Source: Atopobium sp. (lineage in GTDB: Bacteria > Actinomycetota > Coriobacteriia > Coriobacteriales > Atopobiaceae). From it: a DNA stretch of 21,997 bases. Under the pieces are notes generated by a model. The model was not told where the DNA came from, did no database searches, and saw only the letters and a program-made list of their open reading frames with translations. Shown here piece by piece: positions 14,745 to 21,997 of the stretch (position 1 is its first letter; the number at the start of each line of letters is the position of its first letter). The stretch is from assembly GCA_015259105.1 (NCBI GenBank), contig JABZGZ010000014.1, positions 1-21,997 on the forward strand. Direction: 5' to 3'. The position numbers were made by a program, and so were the translations under genes.

Positions 14745-15164
14745 ATGGCTAAGGCAGGTGTTACCAAAAAGACCGACCCAGGTTTGGGTAGGACAGTAGC
14801 AAGGTTGTTACAAGAAAGTGGCAAGCGCCAGGTAGACCTGTGCGAATTCTCACATTGGTCACGTGCGTATGTTTCTTACATTTGCACCGAGCGCCGTAAG
14901 TGGCCTTCATTTGATAAAGCAAAGGTTATCGCTGACTTCTTCTCCTTAAGTCTTGATCAACTTTGGGTTGAGCATCTTAAAGATCTTGTTGATGCTGGCG
15001 TGGAGCTTACAGAGATGCAGAAGAAGAATTTAGCCGAGGGTGTTAATCTTCCAAATCCTACTGTTATGCATGACGGAAATGACAATAGAGAATACCTCCA
15101 ACCTGTTGCTTCCTCGGGGAACGGCTCAGATTACACGCTCCCGGAAATTCTTGGCGTCGAATAA
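14745..15164 (+). CDS. XRE-like helix-turn-helix protein
   Basis: 139 residues from ATG 14745; an in-frame ATG at 14706 has no ribosome binding site, and the one for 14745 (GGGG then GTGAG) is itself weak. Residues 14-74 resemble a Cro/cI-type HTH: GRTVARLLQESGKRQVDLCE, then SRAYVSYICTERRKWPSFDK as the recognition part, ending IADFFSLSLDQLW. The C-terminal 65 residues are polar, contain no recognised domain and end in LPEILGVE. It probably represses or tunes its own region; the repeated TTGCATA sites upstream are candidate operators. It is co-oriented with the four-cysteine protein gene 109 bp downstream. Confidence 0.75.
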   Translation: MAKAGVTKKTDPGLGRTVARLLQESGKRQVDLCEFSHWSRAYVSYICTERRKWPSFDKAKVIADFFSLSLDQLWVEHLKDLVDAGVELTEMQKKNLAEGVNLPNPTVMHDGNDNREYLQPVASSGNGSDYTLPEILGVE

Positions 15165-15230
15165 GTATTTTTGACTATTTTTATTGTTTTCAATGCCATA
15201 CTTGCTGTATACGCGTATGATTCAGCGTTG

Positions 15231-15255
15231 TTCAGATTGCATGGGGCTATCTGAA
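15231..15255 (+). promoter_or_regulatory. Leader hairpin before the four-cysteine protein gene
   Basis: TTCAGAT (15231-15237) and ATCTGAA (15249-15255) form a 7-bp stem around an 11-nt loop, ending 4 nt before the AGGAG site. A promoter may lie at TTGTTT (15184-15189), 18 bp, TATACG (15208-15213). Confidence 0.4.
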
Positions 15256-15273
15256 GAGTAGGAGATGTGCAAG

Positions 15274-15522
15274 ATGGCTGGACTACACTGTTCAGACTGC
15301 GCTTTTAGCTCGTTTAAATTTAACGAGGACGCCCAGATGTATCAGGCGTACTGCTCGCGCGGCTATTTGCTGGCTGATCCACATATCCATGAGCTTTTTG
15401 CCATGCACTTTGCTAAGTCTCCAGAGGATTTTGTTCCCGTCAAAGATCCGTTTAATCGCGAGTATCTGAGAAAGTCATACGTCTGTGGAGAGTTTATTAA
15501 GCGTAAGGATGACCTGGGTTAA
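15274..15522 (+). CDS. Small four-cysteine protein, unknown function
   Basis: 82 residues from ATG 15274, chosen because AGGAG (15260-15264) lies 9 nt upstream; ATG 15265 would abut that site. Four cysteines (C6, C9, C27, C71), with the first pair as CSDC, suggest a zinc- or iron-sulphur-binding fold, though the spacing is not a standard ribbon. Histidines H5, H37, H39 and H45 could add ligands. No membrane segment. Soluble and acidic to neutral; no family recognised. It is followed by a strong terminator, so it ends a transcription unit. Confidence 0.65.
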   Translation: MAGLHCSDCAFSSFKFNEDAQMYQAYCSRGYLLADPHIHELFAMHFAKSPEDFVPVKDPFNREYLRKSYVCGEFIKRKDDLG

Positions 15523-15533
15523 CGGTATGTCTT

Positions 15534-15567
15534 AAAACCCTGTTATGTAACATAGCAGGGTTTTATT
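15534..15567 (+). terminator. Rho-independent terminator
   Basis: AAAACCCTG ... CAGGGTTTT with an extended stem through TTATGT / ACATAG, ending TTTTATT. The flanking A-run makes it potentially bidirectional. Confidence 0.85.
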
Positions 15568-15674
15568 ATGCTTCTGACGTGTTTCTCGTCTAATCAATAT
15601 CAAAGAATTAAGTAAATATCACAAAAGTTGTTATGTAACGCTCATAGATTTCTGCATAATTAGTTAACTTTCTG

Positions 15675-15737
15675 TTATATGTTCCCTTAAAACAAGGTAG
15701 TATTGATTTGGGGGAATCTCCTTATTACAAGGGGATT
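15675..15737 (+). promoter_or_regulatory. Possible promoter and operator of the TetR gene
   Basis: TTATAT (15675-15680), 17 bp, TAGTAT (15698-15703). An inverted repeat AATCTCC / GGGGATT (15715-15721, 15731-15737) with one mismatch follows just after the expected transcription start, a usual position for an autoregulatory site. Both calls rest on visual matching only. Confidence 0.35.
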
Positions 15738-15764
15738 TAAAACATTTATAAAGGAGCGACAGCA

Positions 15765-16385
15765 ATGTCGAGGCGACCACAAACAGAAAGTTGTGACACG
15801 CGTCACAGGCTTCTTAAATCCGCAGAGCAAGAGTTTGCTTTACAGGGATACGATAAAGCTTCACTGAGACAGATTTGTGCACATGCAGGCGTTACCACGG
15901 GCGCTCTGTATTTCTTCTTCGATAACAAAGAGGACCTTTTTAAGAATGTTTTGACCCCTGTCACTGAAGGCGCAATTCAGATTCTTGAAGACTACAAAGA
16001 TCATCTGCTGGTCTCTGAGGAAAGAGATCTTGAAGACACTCCTTTGGGTAATAAAGAAACGCTCGAGAAATTCTTAGATCTTCTGTACGGCAATAGGTAT
16101 GTAGTGCAGATTCTTGTGAATAACCGAGAAAACCCACACGTCGTTCATTTCTTTGAAGAGTTGACTGAGGTTATCTCTGCAACCATCAGAGCCATTCTTT
16201 ATCCTAACGTTGCACAGGTTAAACCCTATGATGAGTTTATTATTACCTGGCTTGCTCAAACTGAAATGACCACCATTGTCAATATTCTTAAAAATGATGA
16301 GACTCGTGAAGAGGCTGACGGTCACATAAATTCAGCAGTAATGTTTACGCAAGGTGGCATTAAAGCTCTAGTTGAGGAACATTAG
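15765..16385 (+). CDS. TetR-family transcriptional regulator
   Basis: 206 residues from ATG 15765, with AAAGGAG upstream. The N-terminal HTH spans about 12-58: LLKSAEQEFALQGYDKASLR, then ICAHAGVTTGALYFFFDNKE as the recognition helix and turn. The remaining ~150 residues form the ligand/dimer domain, which is not specific enough to predict an inducer. TetR proteins usually repress themselves and a neighbouring gene; no efflux or enzyme gene lies directly next to it, the next gene being a lipoprotein with its own promoter. Autoregulation through the inverted repeat at 15715-15737 is plausible. Confidence 0.9.
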   Translation: MSRRPQTESCDTRHRLLKSAEQEFALQGYDKASLRQICAHAGVTTGALYFFFDNKEDLFKNVLTPVTEGAIQILEDYKDHLLVSEERDLEDTPLGNKETLEKFLDLLYGNRYVVQILVNNRENPHVVHFFEELTEVISATIRAILYPNVAQVKPYDEFIITWLAQTEMTTIVNILKNDETREEADGHINSAVMFTQGGIKALVEEH

Positions 16386-16406
16386 ATGCTCATCTGTGCA
16401 TAAAAA

Positions 16407-16436
16407 TTGACAAAATCAACTTATTTCCGTTATTCT
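16407..16436 (+). promoter_or_regulatory. Promoter of the polyglutamine lipoprotein gene
   Basis: Consensus -35 TTGACA (16407-16412), 18 bp, TATTCT (16431-16436). The start codon follows 34 bp later with a good ribosome binding site. Confidence 0.6.
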
Positions 16437-16470
16437 CTTAAAAGGTATAAATCACCCAAAGGAGACCTTT

Positions 16471-17082
16471 ATGAAGTTTAATAAGCTCGGCCTCGTAGCA
16501 GCATCCGCTTCTGCCGTTCTTGCACTTGCTGGCTGCAATCTTATTCCAAATCTTGCTGATCCAGGAACCACTACTGGCGGTGGTCAGCAGCAGCAACAGC
16601 AGCAGACTGCACCTGATGCAAATACCGCAACTAAGCCTTCAGATACTCGTGCTGGTGACTCTGACTCTCAGAAGCTCTATCAAACTCTGATGGACAAGCA
16701 CAACACTTCAGAGCAGGTTACCAACGTTCAGAAGTACGTTGATGATATTAAGAAGACTGGCGATAAGACTGAGGTTCTTATTGACACCGATAAGATTACC
16801 GTTACCGTTACCGGCATTGGTGTTGACTTTGAGAACTCCAACGGCTATCTGGTTGAGGTTGTTAACAAGACCGATACCAACATCTTCATTCAGACCACCG
16901 ACACCGCTATTGGCAAGGATGAGCTGAGCTTGTTTGTTAACGCAGCTCCTAACTCAACTACCAAGGGCTTTGCATTCTTTGACCCAGGTGTAAAGATGGA
17001 TCCATCCGCAACTGTTCGTGGTACCATCCTTGCTCTTTATGGTTCTGACTACAGCATGGATTCCTTCAACGTTATGTTCTAA
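16471..17082 (+). CDS. Sec-type lipoprotein with polyglutamine linker, DUF4352-like
   Basis: 203 residues from ATG 16471, with AAAGGAG upstream. The signal peptide ends in the lipobox LALAGC with the lipidated cysteine at C22, so it is anchored to the outer face of the membrane. A linker follows with seven glutamines (Q39-Q45) and Thr/Ala/Pro-rich sequence. The C-terminal part (about 90-203) is a beta-rich domain resembling DUF4352/immunoglobulin-like lipoprotein domains: VTVTGIGVDFENSNGYLVEV ... SLFVNAAPNSTTKGFAFFDP. No catalytic residues are seen; a binding or structural role is likely. It has its own promoter and a strong terminator, so is monocistronic. Confidence 0.85.
   Translation: MKFNKLGLVAASASAVLALAGCNLIPNLADPGTTTGGGQQQQQQQTAPDANTATKPSDTRAGDSDSQKLYQTLMDKHNTSEQVTNVQKYVDDIKKTGDKTEVLIDTDKITVTVTGIGVDFENSNGYLVEVVNKTDTNIFIQTTDTAIGKDELSLFVNAAPNSTTKGFAFFDPGVKMDPSATVRGTILALYGSDYSMDSFNVMF
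16585..16605 (+). repeat. CAG/CAA trinucleotide run coding for seven glutamines
   Basis: Three CAG, one CAA, three CAG, within the lipoprotein linker. Length changes would stay in frame and alter only the linker. Confidence 0.85.
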
Positions 17083-17105
17083 GTTTCACTTAGTTCGTTG
17101 ACTGC

Positions 17106-17136
17106 AAAGGCTCAGCTTTTAGCTGAGCCTTTTTTG
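17106..17136 (+). terminator. Rho-independent terminator
   Basis: AAAGGCTCAGCT / AGCTGAGCCTTT stem with a three-base loop, followed by a T-run, 24 bp after the lipoprotein stop. Confidence 0.92.
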
Positions 17137-17177
17137 TTAGCGAGAAACCCAGTCAATAGCAGCTAAATGAGTCAGTG

Positions 17178-17207
17178 TTAAGTTATTAGAATCCGTTAGA
17201 CTATAGA
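17178..17207 (+). promoter_or_regulatory. Possible manA promoter
   Basis: TTAAGT (17178-17183), 18 bp, TATAGA (17202-17207), 50 bp before the start codon. Confidence 0.4.
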
Positions 17208-17256
17208 GTTGTTAGCTATTAGAAAAGCATGTATGCGCTGCATATAAGGAGCTACG

Positions 17257-18255
17257 ATGCTAGATTTAGATAAAAACACAGACAGGTCATACAACGAACT
17301 TATCTTTTTAAAACCTCTTTTTCACAATAAGATTTGGGGCGGAAGAAGACTTGCTGAAGAGTATGGTTACGACATCCCCGAAGGCTCAGTAGGAGAGTGC
17401 TGGGCGATTAGTGCACATCCTAGCGGAGACTGTGAAGTTGCCTCTGGTGCATATGCTGGCAAAACTCTTTCGGAGCTTTGGTCAACGCATCGAGAGCTTT
17501 TTGGTAATGCAGAGGGAGACCGTTTCCCACTTCTCATTAAAATTCTTGATGCAAAAGATGACCTCTCTGTTCAGGTTCATCCAGATGACACGTACGCAGC
17601 AGAACACGAGAATGGCTCTCTGGGAAAGTCTGAGTGCTGGTATATTCTTGATGCAAAAGAGAATGGCGATATTGTTGTAGGACAAAATGCCTCCTCAAAA
17701 GAAGAGTTTGCAGCCATGGTTGAGCAGGGAAAGTGGTCTGAATTGCTCAATTACGTTCCTATCAAGGCTGGAGATTTCTTTAGGATTGATCCTGGAACCG
17801 TTCACGCAATTAGAACGGGCACGCTTATTCTTGAAACTCAGCAGAGCTCAGATATTACGTATCGCGTCTACGACTATGACCGTTTAGGTGATGACGGTAA
17901 ACCTCGTGATTTGCATCTAGCACAGAGTCTTGAGGTCATCGATTATGCACAGGAAGCTCCAACATCTGGAGAAATTACTGCTCCAGAAATTGATAGCAAA
18001 ACTGAACTTATGAGTTGCAAGTACTTCTCGGTAGAAAAATACGAGATTCATGAGGCAAAAACTATTGCTCAGCCATGGCCGTTTATGTGCGTAAGTGTCA
18101 TTGAGGGAGAAGGTACGGTTTGCGCTGACGGTGGCAACGGAGTAGAGCATAGGATTTGCAAGGGCTCGCATTTTATTGCACCTGCGTCTTCTGGTAGCCT
18201 GCGCTTTACGGGCACTATGACGTTGATTACCTCTCATCTTCCTCATATAAAATAG
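17257..18255 (+). CDS. manA: Mannose-6-phosphate isomerase, class I
   Basis: 332 residues, the usual length of the short Firmicutes-type ManA. Start ATG 17257 has TAAGGAG upstream. Interconverts mannose-6-phosphate and fructose-6-phosphate in the cytoplasm, feeding mannose use or GDP-mannose synthesis for envelope glycans. Zinc-site motifs are intact: Q106 and H108 in VQVHPDD, E126 in KSECWYIL, and H183 in DPGTVHAI. The opening FLKPLFHNKIWGG and EGSVGECWAISAH are signature blocks. The C-terminal cupin (about 250-330) is complete. It lies between two lipoprotein genes, each with its own signals; no other sugar gene is adjacent, so it is probably monocistronic. Confidence 0.94.
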   Translation: MLDLDKNTDRSYNELIFLKPLFHNKIWGGRRLAEEYGYDIPEGSVGECWAISAHPSGDCEVASGAYAGKTLSELWSTHRELFGNAEGDRFPLLIKILDAKDDLSVQVHPDDTYAAEHENGSLGKSECWYILDAKENGDIVVGQNASSKEEFAAMVEQGKWSELLNYVPIKAGDFFRIDPGTVHAIRTGTLILETQQSSDITYRVYDYDRLGDDGKPRDLHLAQSLEVIDYAQEAPTSGEITAPEIDSKTELMSCKYFSVEKYEIHEAKTIAQPWPFMCVSVIEGEGTVCADGGNGVEHRICKGSHFIAPASSGSLRFTGTMTLITSHLPHIK

Positions 18256-18354
18256 GATGATACATAAGTCGAATGCAGCTTAATATGTAACATTTGACTT
18301 GTTTCAAGTAGAATATAAAAAGTTGGGACTCCCATACGCTTATAGGAGGAACGT

Positions 18355-19557
18355 ATGAATAAAGAGATGATGACTCGTCGCGCTTTTGCTGGATTAGCTG
18401 CAGCAGGCACGGCCAGCACTCTTGCTGCTTGTAATAGTGATGTCCTTCAGGCAATCTTAAATCCTGATTCTGTTCTTGGTGGAGCTGACTCACAAAACGG
18501 CGGTCAAGGCGGTAATGGTGATCAGCCTTCTCAGTCAAATCTGGTGAAGCTTGAAGAGACTCCAGATAATCCAACGCTAACTGGAGACCTTTCCAAGATT
18601 GTTACTGGTGTTTGGTGTGTTGACAATGGTGTTGGAACTAAAGGTGGGTCAAAGGATGGTAAAACCTTTGACCATGGCGGCATGCTCAATCAGGGCTATA
18701 ACGATGGAACCGTTCTTTACTATTCCTTCAAAGAAGACGGCACTTTCTTCATGCATAATTTTAAAGGCGTAAAGAATGATGGTAAGTGGGAAGCAAAAGG
18801 ATCCGTTGTTATTCAATGTACTTATGATGATGGCGATAGTGTGCCAATGTATTTTGATAAGGACGATAACAACTATCTGAAGTACAGTGATGCCAAAAGT
18901 GAGATTACGTTTAATTTCAAAAAACTTTCTGACAATCCAGACGATACTTCACAGATTGCTTATATTGATGGCCAGGTAGTCAATTTTGCTGCTACCATTC
19001 CTGGTACGTATTATCTCTATGGCTTGCACTATGCAGATGGCTCTAAAGAAGATCTGACCAGTGACCAGATTGAATCTATGAATAAGGGTTCGGGCGCAGC
19101 GTATACCTTCTCTGCTCATAAGGATGGAAATGCTGCACTGTTCTATCCGGACGGTAGTGTTTCTCCTATTCAGATTGTTGCAGAAGAGCCTTCGGCAGAT
19201 GGTCTTTCTTTCCCCATTCTTGCTCAGGGTTTTTCAAAAGACCAACAGATATCTAAGTCTGTTCTATACACTACTGCGGATGATAAAAAAATTCTCAATA
19301 TTGATACTCCTGGATATACTCTTAAATTTGCCCTCATTAATCACCGCGAGGATAATTGGGCTAAATATGAGTATCCACCAAAGGCTCAGTTCCCTTGGCA
19401 GCCAGATGGTAAGGGCGGCTTTACGCTGGTAACTCCTAATTCTTCTGATTCTGGCAACGGTGGCAGTTCATCTGGTTCAGGCGGTAGTTCATCTGGTAAT
19501 GGTGGCAGTTCTTCAGGAAATGGCGGCGGCGGTAAGGGCGGTTCTGGTAAGAAATAG
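18355..19557 (+). CDS. Lipoprotein with twin-arginine-like signal and Gly/Ser-rich tail
   Basis: 400 residues from ATG 18355, with AGGAGG upstream. The signal reads TRRAFAGLAA (twin arginines R8-R9) and ends in the lipobox LAAC with C26, which suggests export by Tat followed by lipidation. A Gly/Gln-rich linker (about 42-60) follows. The body (about 65-350) is rich in Asp, Tyr, Lys and short glycine turns (DGTFFMHNFKG, NDGKWEAKGSVVIQC) reminiscent of beta-sheet extracellular domains, but no family is recognised. The tail (about 361-400) is repetitive GGSSSGNGG and ends in GKGGSGKK, a likely flexible wall-spanning or surface segment. Strong terminator follows. Function unknown. Confidence 0.83.
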   Translation: MNKEMMTRRAFAGLAAAGTASTLAACNSDVLQAILNPDSVLGGADSQNGGQGGNGDQPSQSNLVKLEETPDNPTLTGDLSKIVTGVWCVDNGVGTKGGSKDGKTFDHGGMLNQGYNDGTVLYYSFKEDGTFFMHNFKGVKNDGKWEAKGSVVIQCTYDDGDSVPMYFDKDDNNYLKYSDAKSEITFNFKKLSDNPDDTSQIAYIDGQVVNFAATIPGTYYLYGLHYADGSKEDLTSDQIESMNKGSGAAYTFSAHKDGNAALFYPDGSVSPIQIVAEEPSADGLSFPILAQGFSKDQQISKSVLYTTADDKKILNIDTPGYTLKFALINHREDNWAKYEYPPKAQFPWQPDGKGGFTLVTPNSSDSGNGGSSSGSGGSSSGNGGSSSGNGGGGKGGSGKK

Positions 19558-19587
19558 TCACAACCGTTTCTGTCATCTTTTACTAAC

Positions 19588-19620
19588 AAAAAAGCAGGCA
19601 TATGATATGCCTGCTTTTTT
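19588..19620. terminator. Rho-independent terminator, probably bidirectional
   Basis: AAAAAAGCAGGCATA / TATGCCTGCTTTTTT with a three-base loop. A-run and T-run on either side let it serve both the lipoprotein gene (+) and mscL (-), which converge here. Confidence 0.92.
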
Positions 19621-19672
19621 CTTGTATGTACTCTAGGTACGTAAAAAGCGTGCTTACAGCTTAACGCTGATG

Positions 19673-20122
19673 TTACGCAGCGTGTGCGCCGCCCTCAATC
19701 TCACCAGTGCAGTGTGGGCAGCGAGTTGCGCCTTCCTTAACCTCTTCAAGGCAGTGTGGGCAGTGTGGAGCTGCAACCTCTTCAACAGCCTCTTCTTCGT
19801 CCTTCTTAAGCTTGGAAGCCTTCATGAACTTATTGAGGGCCTTAACCATACAAAAGACAATAAATGCAATGATCAGGAAGTTGATGATTGCGCTGATGAA
19901 TGCACCAAAGTCAATGCCGTTCTGGGTGCCAGGAACTGGAATAGAAAGACCAGAAACCTCGGTACCGCCACCAGAGATCAGCTTAATAAATGGGTTGATG
20001 ATGTCATTGACAAGGGAGGTAACAATAGCGGTAAATGCGCCGCCAATGATGATACCAATAGCCATGTCCATAACATTGCCCTGCTGGATAAACTCTTTAA
20101 ACTCCTCGACAAACTTTTTCAT
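19673..20122 (-). CDS. mscL: Large-conductance mechanosensitive channel MscL with C-terminal zinc-ribbon tail
   Basis: 149 residues from ATG 20122, with AAAGGGA upstream. Opens under membrane tension to release solutes during hypo-osmotic shock. The N-terminal helix MKKFVEEFKEFIQQGNVMDM and first membrane helix (about 19-45) and second (about 73-97) fit MscL closely. Beyond the usual charged cytoplasmic end, residues 116-149 carry CPHC (C121, C124) and CPHC (C135, C138), a four-cysteine zinc-ribbon-like unit absent from the well-studied E. coli channel. It lies 61 bp downstream of the M32 peptidase gene and may be co-transcribed with it. Confidence 0.93.
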   Translation of the reverse strand: MKKFVEEFKEFIQQGNVMDMAIGIIIGGAFTAIVTSLVNDIINPFIKLISGGGTEVSGLSIPVPGTQNGIDFGAFISAIINFLIIAFIVFCMVKALNKFMKASKLKKDEEEAVEEVAAPHCPHCLEEVKEGATRCPHCTGEIEGGAHAA

Positions 20123-20183
20123 TTCATCCCTTTCGTGTAGTTAATAGAGGACAGGTATTTCCACTCGCGCCTACGGCGTGCGC

Positions 20184-21740
20184 TTATGCGCTGACCAGAC
20201 CATAGATGTGAGAGTACTTGTCAGTTAGATACTTGGTGTAGTAGTGGACGTCAAAAGGCTCACCGCATGCACCCAAGATAAGCTCCTTAGAGTCTTTTGC
20301 ACGACCCCAGGTCCAAATACGGCTGCCCAGCCACTCCCTAATAGGAGCAAGATCTCCAGATGCGCAGACGGCGTCAAAGTCCATACCCTCAGCAATCATG
20401 GCATGCTTGTACTGTGCACCATAAGCGCTACCAAGTGCATAAGTTGGGAAGTAGCCAAACTCACCCCATGACCAGTGAACATCCTGAAGAGCACCTTCGG
20501 TGTTGTTGGGAACCGTAACGCCCAGGTACTGCTTGTACTTCTCGGCCCAAAGAGCTGGGACATCCTTTGCAGTAATCTCGCCAGACAAAAGTGCCTGCTC
20601 CATTTCATAACGGATGAGGATGTGCAGAGGATAGGTGAGCTCGTCCGCCTCAGTGCGGATGAGACTTGGCTGTACCTTGTTAGCTGCCGAGAAGAGCTGG
20701 AAGGCAGTAACGCGACTCAGCTGACCAGGGAAGTGCTTGCGCATAAGCTGTATCAGAGGCTCGGCAAATGCCTCAGAAAGACCAACGTAGTTCTCAAAGA
20801 ACCTAGACTGGGACTCGTGCATGCCCATAGAAGTGCCGGTGCTCAGAGAGGTAAAGCGGTACTCCCAGTTAATTCCCTGCTCGTAGAGGGCGTGACCGTT
20901 CTCATGCAGCATGGAATAGACATTAGAGAGAACGTTATTCTCGTAAGCGTGGCTGGCAACCATAACAAAGCCGATACCAGGACCACCGGTGTAAGGGTGC
21001 TCAGTTTTGCCAAGCCAATAAGCGTCCTCGTCAAGACCCTGGAGCTTTACCAGGTCTTTTGCAAGATCCCACTGACGATTGACGTCAAACTTGCCCTCAA
21101 GAGGCTTGGTGCTTGGCTGGCGCTTAGAAGCCATACAATCGGCAACCAGAGGAACTACCACTTCTTTAACATTATTGAAGAAGGTGTTGTAGAACTCTCT
21201 GTTGGTACCGTGCTCAAAATCGCTGAGTAAGAGATCATATGGGTCTTTGGAAGCATCGCGTGCCTGGCACATCTCTTTGCGAAGCTCAATTAAGCTATCC
21301 AGCTTTGGAGCAAAGAGTGACCAGTCATCGCTGTTTTTTGCCTGCTCCCAGACCTCATTAGCCTCTGTGGTAAGACGAACAAAGTTGCTCTGAAGCTCAA
21401 CAGGTACATCTACCAGCTGGCTTCTATCGCGACGAAGAATTTTAACTTGTGCGCGATGAGTCTCATCAAGTAGAGCGCGATTCTCGTGAAGTCTATCAAG
21501 CAGTGCGCCAACAGCAGGATCACAGAGGGTCTCCTGGACCTGCTCGCCAAGGATTGCCAGGGCTTCTCCGCGCTCTTCAGCAGCCTTTTTTGGATCGATA
21601 CATGGTCCAAAAGAGCCAATCTCATTAGCTGCATAGTTGAGAGCAAAGAGCTTCTTCTCAAGTTCATCAAGTTTAGCGATATCATCGCGGGGATTTGAAA
21701 GCGCTGCGTTCAATTCAACAGTGTTATGTGCGCTGTCCAT
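20184..21740 (-). CDS. M32-family metallocarboxypeptidase
   Basis: 518 residues, normal for the family. Start ATG 21740 is preceded by AGAGAGGA. Removes C-terminal residues from peptides, typically in the cytoplasm; no signal peptide is seen. The zinc motif is HENGH (H279, E280, H283) within MLHENGHALYEQG, with the third ligand E309 in HESQSRFFEN. Other family blocks are present: TEHPYTGGPG near 246-255 and HWSWGEFGYFPTYALGSAYG toward the C-terminus. It is divergent from the gene starting at 21936, and upstream of mscL on the same strand. Confidence 0.94.
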   Translation of the reverse strand: MDSAHNTVELNAALSNPRDDIAKLDELEKKLFALNYAANEIGSFGPCIDPKKAAEERGEALAILGEQVQETLCDPAVGALLDRLHENRALLDETHRAQVKILRRDRSQLVDVPVELQSNFVRLTTEANEVWEQAKNSDDWSLFAPKLDSLIELRKEMCQARDASKDPYDLLLSDFEHGTNREFYNTFFNNVKEVVVPLVADCMASKRQPSTKPLEGKFDVNRQWDLAKDLVKLQGLDEDAYWLGKTEHPYTGGPGIGFVMVASHAYENNVLSNVYSMLHENGHALYEQGINWEYRFTSLSTGTSMGMHESQSRFFENYVGLSEAFAEPLIQLMRKHFPGQLSRVTAFQLFSAANKVQPSLIRTEADELTYPLHILIRYEMEQALLSGEITAKDVPALWAEKYKQYLGVTVPNNTEGALQDVHWSWGEFGYFPTYALGSAYGAQYKHAMIAEGMDFDAVCASGDLAPIREWLGSRIWTWGRAKDSKELILGACGEPFDVHYYTKYLTDKYSHIYGLVSA

Positions 21741-21783
21741 AAAAATCCTCTCTACAAAATTTAGGAGCGACCAGTATGTTTGC

Positions 21784-21799
21784 CGGTTATATGTAACCG
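21784..21799. promoter_or_regulatory. Inverted repeat in the divergent spacer
   Basis: CGGTTA-TATG-TAACCG, perfect 6-bp arms, between the M32 gene (-) and the gene at 21936 (+). Position and symmetry suggest an operator, but a chance repeat of this length in AT-rich DNA is possible. Confidence 0.35.
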
Positions 21800-21935
21800 T
21801 TTAGCAATTGCGTCATATTTTACCCTGTTATTTATTGATATTTGAGCGATACTAAAAAGACTACGTCCTAAAACAATAAGTACATCTTTTCGGCACAATT
21901 TTGCCCAAAGATGGCTTGTAAGGAGTAAGAGTTCT

Positions 21936-21997
21936 ATGGATGACAGCAGAATCTCGTTTGACGTATGGAGTGATCTTTACGCAGAGCGTGTTCAAAC
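21936..21997 (+). CDS. Start of a gene cut by the window edge
   Basis: ATG 21936 with AAGGAG about 11 nt upstream; 20 codons are visible (MDDSRISFDVWSDLYAERVQ). The opening resembles the N-terminus of PLP-dependent fold-type I aminotransferases of coriobacteria, but this is a memory-based impression from a very short stretch. Function should be taken from the neighbouring sequence. Confidence 0.55.
   Translation, partial: MDDSRISFDVWSDLYAERVQ

Noticed and set aside
20475..21230. Plus-strand open frame of 251 codons
   Set aside because: Antisense shadow of the M32 peptidase gene; no ribosome binding site.

Overview
The window looks like a chromosomal stretch of a low-to-medium GC actinobacterium of the class Coriobacteriia, most likely the Atopobium/Lancefieldella/Olsenella group. 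This is an inference from gene content and protein style: a bacterial Pth2-type peptidyl-tRNA hydrolase, an MscL with a zinc-ribbon tail, lipoproteins with Gly/Ser/Gln-rich linkers, a DUF1846 protein and an AnsA-type asparaginase. No rRNA, tRNA, CRISPR array, insertion sequence or prophage was seen. The content is mostly core metabolism and cell envelope, with one AT-rich accessory-looking patch at about 13.5-15.7 kb.

Layout. 1-1394 (-): the first ~465 codons of a family II Mn-dependent inorganic pyrophosphatase with a CBS-DRTGG-CBS insert; its 3' end lies outside the window. 1634-4253 (+): a two-gene overlapping unit encoding a membrane-anchored MORN-repeat protein and an OatA-like acyltransferase with a C-terminal SGNH domain, probably an envelope O-acetylation module. 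4254-4873: a 620 bp gene-free spacer with a 10-bp tandem repeat, three copies of a 25-bp repeat (two direct, one inverted) and a GC-rich patch. 4874-6553 (+): EttA, the ABC-F translation throttle. 6554-7244 (+): a ferritin gene with a structured leader (25-bp perfect palindrome, then a terminator-like hairpin directly before the ribosome binding site). 7260-9191 (-): an L-asparaginase I / EamA exporter pair. 9341-9814 (+): a small basic single-pass membrane protein. 9870-12310 (-): DUF1846 protein and a membrane-anchored GH25 muramidase, overlapping by a GTGA junction. 12415-12864 (+): a small membrane protein. 12932-13372 (-): Pth2.

13590-14078 (+) is an orphan A24 prepilin peptidase. It converges with 14158-14335, a compact block of nested inverted repeats that looks like a structured non-coding RNA, probably transcribed leftward and ending at a hairpin plus T-run at 14077-14123. 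I consider this the best candidate for something undescribed here. Then follow an XRE-like DNA-binding protein, a small four-cysteine protein and a TetR regulator (+).

16471-19557 (+) holds two lipoproteins (one Sec-type with a polyglutamine linker, one with a twin-arginine-like signal) flanking mannose-6-phosphate isomerase ManA; terminators follow the two lipoprotein genes. 19673-21740 (-): MscL and an M32 metallocarboxypeptidase. 21936-21997 (+): the first 20 codons of a gene that runs off the right edge.

The common theme is cell-envelope biology (acyltransferase, GH25, lipoproteins, MscL, ManA) plus translation quality control (EttA, Pth2). All functional assignments come from motif recognition by eye; no database search was run.
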